DNA of 5,684 nucleotides from Sphaerochaeta sp. (GTDB lineage: Bacteria; Spirochaetota; Spirochaetia; Sphaerochaetales; Sphaerochaetaceae), in contig DMAO01000156.1 of assembly GCA_003446545.1 (NCBI GenBank), positions 1 to 5,684 on the forward strand. Reading direction: 5' to 3'. Under the pieces are notes generated by a model that saw only the letters and a program-made list of their open reading frames with translations, did not search any database and was not told the DNA's origin. Position numbers and translations under genes: made by a program. How positions within the stretch are numbered: the stretch's first letter is position 1; every line of letters starts with the position of its first letter. This document shows, piece after piece, positions 5,488 through 5,684 of the stretch.

Positions 5488-5684
5488 ATGGCAAACGAAA
5501 ATAATACACAAATGGTCATTAAAAACTTGTGGAAGGTCTATGGAAAGGATACTAAGAGAGTCTTTCAGAAAAACCTTCACAACAAGAGTAAAGAAGAAAT
5601 TCAAAATGAAACTGGTTGTATTGTTGGGATGCGTGATATCAACTTAGAGATTAAGAAAGGAGAGTTCTATATTTTAATGGGACT
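5488..5684 (+). CDS. Glycine betaine/proline ABC transporter ATP-binding subunit (3' end missing)
   Basis: The first 65 codons are visible; the gene runs off the right edge. ATG 5488 has GAAGG (5478-5482) 5 nt upstream. The start reads IKNLWKVYG (residues 11-19), then an extended charged segment with ETG (about 41-43), then VGMRDINLEIKKGEFYILMG (46-65). This spacing, with an insertion of about 25 residues between the first strand and the V-x-x-(D/N)-(I/V) strand, is characteristic of ProV/OpuAA-type ATPases and not of generic ABC ATPases. The Walker A (expected as G-L-S-G-S-G-K-S-T right after residue 64) begins just at the cut. It couples ATP hydrolysis to uptake of the solute delivered by the binding protein encoded just upstream; the order receptor then ATPase implies the permease gene follows. 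Confidence 0.88.
   Translation, partial: MANENNTQMVIKNLWKVYGKDTKRVFQKNLHNKSKEEIQNETGCIVGMRDINLEIKKGEFYILMG

Overview
This 5.7 kb window looks like a chromosomal segment of a Gram-negative-type bacterium. I lean towards a free-living spirochaete such as Sphaerochaeta or a Treponema relative. That rests on the repeated FMN_bind-like secreted protein and the style of the signal peptides; it is an inference, and no rRNA or tRNA is present to test it. Coding regions have moderate GC, while the stretch at about 4020-4510 is very AT-rich.

Layout from left to right. (1) Positions 1-1196 (+) hold the 3' part of a gene for an exported-type protein made of three tandem FMN_bind-like domains, each occupying 378 nt; the gene start lies outside the window. 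It ends in a strong intrinsic terminator (about 1222-1270). (2) About 350 nt follow with no gene I can defend. (3) A complete LysE/RhtB-family amino-acid exporter is encoded at 1620-2216 (+). (4) A minus-strand insertion sequence of the IS1634 group (IS4-like DDE transposases) carries an apparently intact 532-aa transposase (2409-4007), converging on the exporter gene. Its promoter, Shine-Dalgarno site and GTG start can be read directly. They sit in a hairpin arrangement that could silence translation of read-through transcripts but not of transcripts from its own promoter. (5) An AT-rich, gene-free leader of roughly 400 nt follows, with a perfect 13-bp inverted repeat. (6) The start of an osmoprotectant (glycine betaine/proline/choline) ABC uptake operon closes the window: a complete periplasmic binding protein (4524-5477) and, 10 nt later, the first 65 codons of a ProV/OpuAA-type ATPase, cut by the window edge before its Walker A motif.

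Working together: only the binding protein and ATPase form an evident functional unit, in osmotic-stress solute uptake; the permease is presumably further downstream. The exporter and the FMN_bind-like repeat protein appear to be independent transcription units. The insertion sequence lies between the exporter and the divergently oriented transporter operon. I see no clearly new multi-gene system here. The most unusual items are the regular domain triplication lacking the usual flavin-acceptor residue, and the hairpin geometry at the transposase start.
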